A DNA stretch of 64,000 nucleotides from Culex pipiens pallens (taxonomy: Eukaryota > Arthropoda > Insecta > Diptera > Culicidae). The notes under the pieces are model-generated. The model was not told where the DNA came from. It was given only the letters and a program-made list of their open reading frames with translations, and did no database searches. Where the stretch lies: positions 156,432,240-156,496,239 of the forward strand of contig NC_068939.1 of assembly GCF_016801865.2 (NCBI RefSeq), read 5' to 3'. Position 1 is the first letter of the stretch; each line of letters opens with the position of its first letter. The translations under genes and the position numbers were made by a program. This document shows, piece by piece, positions 59,991-64,000 of this stretch.

Positions 59991-61186
59991 AAATTAATTT
60001 TACTTTTCTTTTCCTAAAATGAAGCTTAGATTGCTGATATTATTGTTTACAGCGATAAAGCTTATTTTCTGAGTACAATGACCCTTTGTACACACACAAA
60101 AATATTACCGTAATGACAAAAGTAACTTATTTTTTATTTAATAAGTTGCCAAAATTAGCTTGAGGGAATGTTTTTTTCTTGTTTAAAAAACGAAAACTTT
60201 TACTGGCGAGGTTGTACCTAAAAATTTACATCGGGCTTTACCACAGAGTAATCCAGAGGACGCAGTCCGAACAAAAGTCATCGAATTTTGTGGCTGCGTT
60301 ACGAGCTTACCCTTTGGTATCGTAGCTGCGTTATGCGTTTCCTGATGAATATTTTCATCATAGTAAACTCAGGTTTTTTTTCGATTTGTTTGTTTTGACA
60401 AGTGCTGAGCATGGAATGACATGGATTTTAAAATTGTCAATCTTTCTTTAGAACATTTAAAAGAACTTGGGGAGCTGTAAACTTCTAGCAACTGTTAGAA
60501 GACGACCTCATGTGAAGTTTTTGGGATCTTTGTGATGAACCTTTTAATCAGAGCCGTACGCCCAAGGGGTCATTTAATCCTCCTCATAACGCTGAAGTTT
60601 ACAATGAATCAACATCCCCGTTGAACCAGCTCAGCCGAACCAAAATAGTCGACTAAAATTGTGCTAGAACTGTTGGATGTTGCTTCCATCCTGAAAGCAC
60701 AGGGCCTATGCGTACTTCAACCAGGTGGCCATGAACGCCAACGGTGGAATCTGCAGGCACTGGGCCAATGCTTCAATTCAGCCCAGTATGAGGATTATAA
60801 ACTAAAGTATATTAAAAGCAAAAAGCTTCCATCGACACATATATTTCTTGTATGATCCGTTACTCCCCAAAGAAATTAATTAGAAATATTAAATAGGTAA
60901 ATTCGACAATCTGTTCTTTTTGTCCACGTCAAAGAGTTCGGTCACAACGGTAAACTTTATGTTCCGACTTCAACGCACTGGAGAACCGCAACAGCTCCAG
61001 AAATCTTCTTCAAACACAGCCAACGCCCTGAAATTTCCGCATGCATTCTTTTTGATTCATTTTAGAGCCATCAGAAAATTCACATTGTTGATTTTGGAAT
61101 TGTGAAAAAAATTTGACAGCTTATAGAAAAGTCATCAGAACCTAAGAGCTCTTAGATCTGAACGCTTGAAAAAAGTAACGCTCAAA
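59991..61186. other. Spacer with unidentified coding-like vestiges
   Basis: GC-balanced patches at about 60640-60860 and 60920-61090 give short open stretches in changing frames, with no family recognised. ctctggattactctgtgg-type sequence at about 60243 recurs inverted near 62030, hinting at a larger inverted-repeat unit. Confidence 0.35.
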
Positions 61187-61923
61187 TCGACGGTAACATT
61201 TCAAAAGGCATCATGTACATTTTGACACTTTCTGGGTTAATGCATATTCTAAAAGTACTCCTAATAAGCTACCTCTCCACCAAAAATGAGCAAAAGTTAC
61301 TTTTGTAAAGTCTGATTAATCATGATTTTAAATAAAGTAACATAAACAAAATCTCTGCCATCAGCAGTCCCTGTTTATATAGCCCTGTCAACCTGTCAAA
61401 CAAAAGACTACATAAACCTCGTGACGAAAAAAAAGCATCATGAACAAAGCGCCATGTACATTCGGCGAAGAAAAACGAATCATAACAAAGCGTCCCCCTC
61501 AATGACAGCAGGGTGATATAGACGTTGGTGATTTCAAAAGAAGTTATGTTTGTTTTTCTTAAATAAAACGACGTAAATAATGTTTTATTGAATTTGGATG
61601 ATCAAGTATCAATGAAAGCAACGTTTTTCATCGTTTGTTATTATTAGAACATCTTATTTTGCTTTTATATTAAAATGGGAATTGAAAATGGATGCTCAAC
61701 ATTTAAATGCGTTTTTCACAAAACGCATGGTTTGTATATCTGGAGTTTTTTTTGAAAAGGACCTGTAAACAAAATTTTCATTTTTTGCTTTTTGGGTGTT
61801 TTTGAACACCCCTGACTCAAGGCGGTTCTAAAAACACCCAAAAAGCAAAAATTAAAAATTTTGTTTATAGGACCTTTTAAAAAAAAACTCCAGATATGAT
61901 GCTTTTTGAAATGTTGGCGTCGA
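61187..61923 (+). repeat. TIR repeat copy 2 (empty for the hAT element)
   Basis: Matches 19382-19794 plus 22245-22410, with inverted ends (tcgacggtaacatttc and tcgacgccaacatttc read inward). It lacks the hAT insert and shows a single ATTTGGAT. It carries its own small MITE at 61739-61894. Confidence 0.85.
61739..61894. mobile_element. 156-bp hairpin MITE with TA flanks
   Basis: The ends tctggagttttttt and its inverse lie between TA dinucleotides (61737-61738, 61895-61896). The two halves are near-complete inverted repeats (tttttgggtgttttt against aaaaacacccaaaaa). It is absent from the paralogous copy at 22380. Confidence 0.8.
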
Positions 61924-62329
61924 AATGTCAGTTTGCCTCGTGCGTTACGCCAACCGAAAGTTTTGCTGAAGGGGGGATGTACCACGATGTACCGCGTAAC
62001 GCAACCATAAATCAAATGCCAGTGCTCTCTCTGGATTACTCTGTGGCTTTACTATCCAATTTAGCGATTGAAAAAAAAATATTGCAAATTTCAATCGAAC
62101 AGATTTTTTTCAGTGTCGTTCAGTGGGTGCAAGTATCTGCTGTCACTGAAATGAACTCAACCGCCCCGGGGAGAAAACGAGTTCACTCACGCCAACGTGT
62201 TTGCAAACAAATCGGGGAGGCAAAACGCTTGCTTGCGGCGCGTTGTTTTTGTGGTTCGGCACAGAAATTTCGATAGATTGTGTAATTTCCGTAGTTTCGG
62301 GAATATTCTGAGTGTTTAATGTATTAAAA
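61924..62329. other. Flank upstream of XPC-C
   Basis: No gene is recognised. It should hold any XPC-C promoter and 5'UTR. Confidence 0.4.
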
Positions 62330-64000
62330 ATGAGCGACAATTTTATGAGCGACAGCGAGGCGGAGGAGGATGCGGATTTTTCCGCGAGCGAGGACGAATG
62401 GCTGCCGGGGAAGGAGAAAGGAGCGAAAACTTCCGGTGTTGCTAAATCCGATTCGGAGGATGAGTCCGGCTCGGACGCCAGCAACAAAAGTGAGCAGCTT
62501 GTGAAGAGTAACTCTAAGAGGGGATTGAAATCGAGTGGCGCCAGGTAAGGGGGCGCCAAACCGGTTTGGCCTTGAACGAGACATTTTCTACCTGAAAGGG
62601 GTTCGTAGAATTAAATCGAGGGTATTTTGTTTGTAGGAATCAACGTGCCGCACCGAAATCGAAGCTTTCAGCTGAAGAACGAACACGGCTTTACGAGAAG
62701 TATCGTTCGAGTCCATCCACTTCGGCAAAACCTGCAAAAGTTCAAGATTCGGATAGCGACAGCGGCGACGAACATCTCGTAAACGCGGATCAGCTGGATT
62801 TGAACTCGGACTTTTTCACGGAAGCTCCGGCCAAAGCTAGCGCGGAAAATGCTCCCCGTTTCGATTGTGACGCGGGAATGCGCCTGTCCGATTCCGATTC
62901 CGATGAATCGGCGGATGACGACCAGAAGTCGGCGGAAGAGATCGAACAGGCCAAGCGCGATGCCAACAAAAAGCTCATCGCCAAAATCAACAAGGACTCG
63001 CAGGGCTTCGTCAACTTTGATGGTTTGACCGAGTTCAACCGGAAGATCGAGCAGGCCAAAGCGAAGCTCGCCGCCACGAAAGAGGTTCCGAGCGAGGCTC
63101 CGTCGGGTGTGAGCGACCTGCTGGCCATGGGCGAGCAGAAAGCGGAGTCCTCGAAAGGGAAATCGAAGGCGCGAAGCGCGCGGAAGAAGGACGACTCCGA
63201 CGATGACGACTGGGAGGACGTTGAGGACAAGGAGGAGAGGCGTCCGCAGGGCGATGTTGAGATTACGGTGGATGTTGGACCGTCTGAGGTCAAGAAGAAG
63301 AAACGTTGCAACGAATTCGACGTGGAAGCATGCATCAAGCGGATCGTTAATCGGGATCGGCGAGAAAATCAGCTCGTTCTGCACAAGGTCAACGTCCTGA
63401 TGGCCATACTGCCCCTGATCGCATAAATGTCCCATATGCATTTTCATCGATTTCGAGTTTTTGATGCAGTTTGGTTCAAAATCGTGTGCTCTTTCAAAAG
63501 AGCTTATAATATCCAGTACTTTGTTCTAGAAATCAGGAGGAAATCCAGTTTTTTTCGCGAAAACTTAACACGTAGCCTTATGTATGGGACAAACTTTAAA
63601 TGCGTTTTTCTCAGCTTGCTGTTTTTGCATATGGGACATTTATGCAAACATGGGCAGCATAGGTCAGGGCAATTACATCAACACTTCGCTCAACAGCACC
63701 AAGCTGCTCTCGATCGCGCTGTCGCTAATCCCGTCGCAAAAGTGCTATCCCAAAGATCGGACCAGCATCGAGTACTTTGAGCAGATCACCAAATACTTCC
63801 GCCAAATCGTCGACCTGAAAGATAAGCGCATGTTTCACCGGTATCGCAAGGTCCCGGACCTGGAAACCGCCCTACGGCTGCAAATGCTAACGAAGACCGC
63901 TAATTGTCGAAGAGATTACGTTCTCATATTCATTATTCTTCTGCGAGCAATCGGCGTGCAGTGCCGCCTGGTTATTTCGCTGGTTGTAGCGCCGAAAAAA
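62330..64000 (+). pseudogene. XPC/Rad4-family copy C, interrupted by a MITE, runs off the window
   Basis: Exon 1 is 62330-62544 (MSDNFMSDSEAEEDADFSAS). After a 92-bp GT-AG intron, exon 2 starts at 62637. The protein parallels copy B more than copy A: shared DFSASEDEWLPG, DLNSDFF, FDCDAGMRLSDS, and KINKDSQGFVNFDGLTEFNR against KINESSSGFMNFNNLGEFNK. The transglutaminase-like region begins near CIKRIVNRDRRE. The frame stops at 63424-63426, where a MITE (63426-63640) enters, and matching coding sequence resumes at 63643 (NMGSIGQGNYINTSL) up to CRLVISLVV at the window edge. As read, the product is 334 aa without DNA-binding domains. If the insertion is polymorphic or spliced out, the gene may still work in some individuals. 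The 3' part is not in view. Confidence 0.88.
63426..63640. mobile_element. 215-bp MITE in the XPC-C coding exon
   Basis: The ends AATGTCCCATATGCA and its exact inverse lie between TA dinucleotides (63424-63425, 63641-63642). TA duplication and short perfect ends fit a Tc1/mariner-type MITE. Leaving out the element and one TA brings the flanking frames back into register, so the exon was intact before insertion. Confidence 0.9.

Overview
This is mosquito nuclear DNA, most probably from the Culex pipiens/quinquefasciatus group. The evidence is small-intron insect genes (an OSTalpha-like transporter, proteasome alpha-3, PDCD2L/trus, PRORP, polyubiquitin, XPC), a very high load of MITEs and foldback elements, Pao/BEL and Jockey-type elements, and a dimeric tRNA-derived SINE at 14283-14510 resembling the published Twin SINE of Culex pipiens. 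The species call is inference.

Layout. 1-10993: AT-rich repeat DNA with foldback elements and an intact gag-type ORF (6187-7404) without a reverse transcriptase. 10994-15496 (+): seven-exon, seven-helix OSTalpha-like transporter, tail to tail with PSMA3 (15765-16758, -). PSMA3 is head to head with PDCD2L/trus (17145-24807, +), whose 6.3-kb first intron holds nested transposons: an old TIR repeat, a 2.44-kb hAT-like element inside it, and a poly(A)-tailed retroinsertion inside that. 25701-28471: young Pao/BEL LTR element with LTRs identical by eye but no pol. 28472-33550: repeats. 33554-34649 and 35116-38648 (+): two ubiquitin genes, a diverged two-domain gene and a 12-unit polyubiquitin gene, both with a TATA box and a 5'UTR intron. 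38976-40591 (-): PRORP, head to head with the first of three XPC (Rad4-family) genes. XPC-A is at 41019-43472 (+), XPC-B at 45159-55693 (-), and XPC-C at 62330 to the window end (+).

Two points stand out. First, XPC is present as three diverged copies within 23 kb, and the third has a 215-bp MITE in its coding exon, with the target-site TA forming a premature stop. Second, next to the canonical polyubiquitin gene lies an intact ubiquitin-ubiquitin-like fusion whose second domain has diverged in sequence and in its lysine set but keeps a C-terminal GG followed by Q. Several transposon insertions are dated relative to each other, because a second copy of the host repeat (61187-61923) shows the empty site.

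Functionally the genes are housekeeping: ubiquitin supply, the proteasome core, nucleotide-excision repair, mitochondrial tRNA 5' processing and ribosome-biogenesis-related PDCD2L. No bacterial-type system, CRISPR array or operon is present. Exon boundaries were read by eye from splice consensus and reading-frame continuity.
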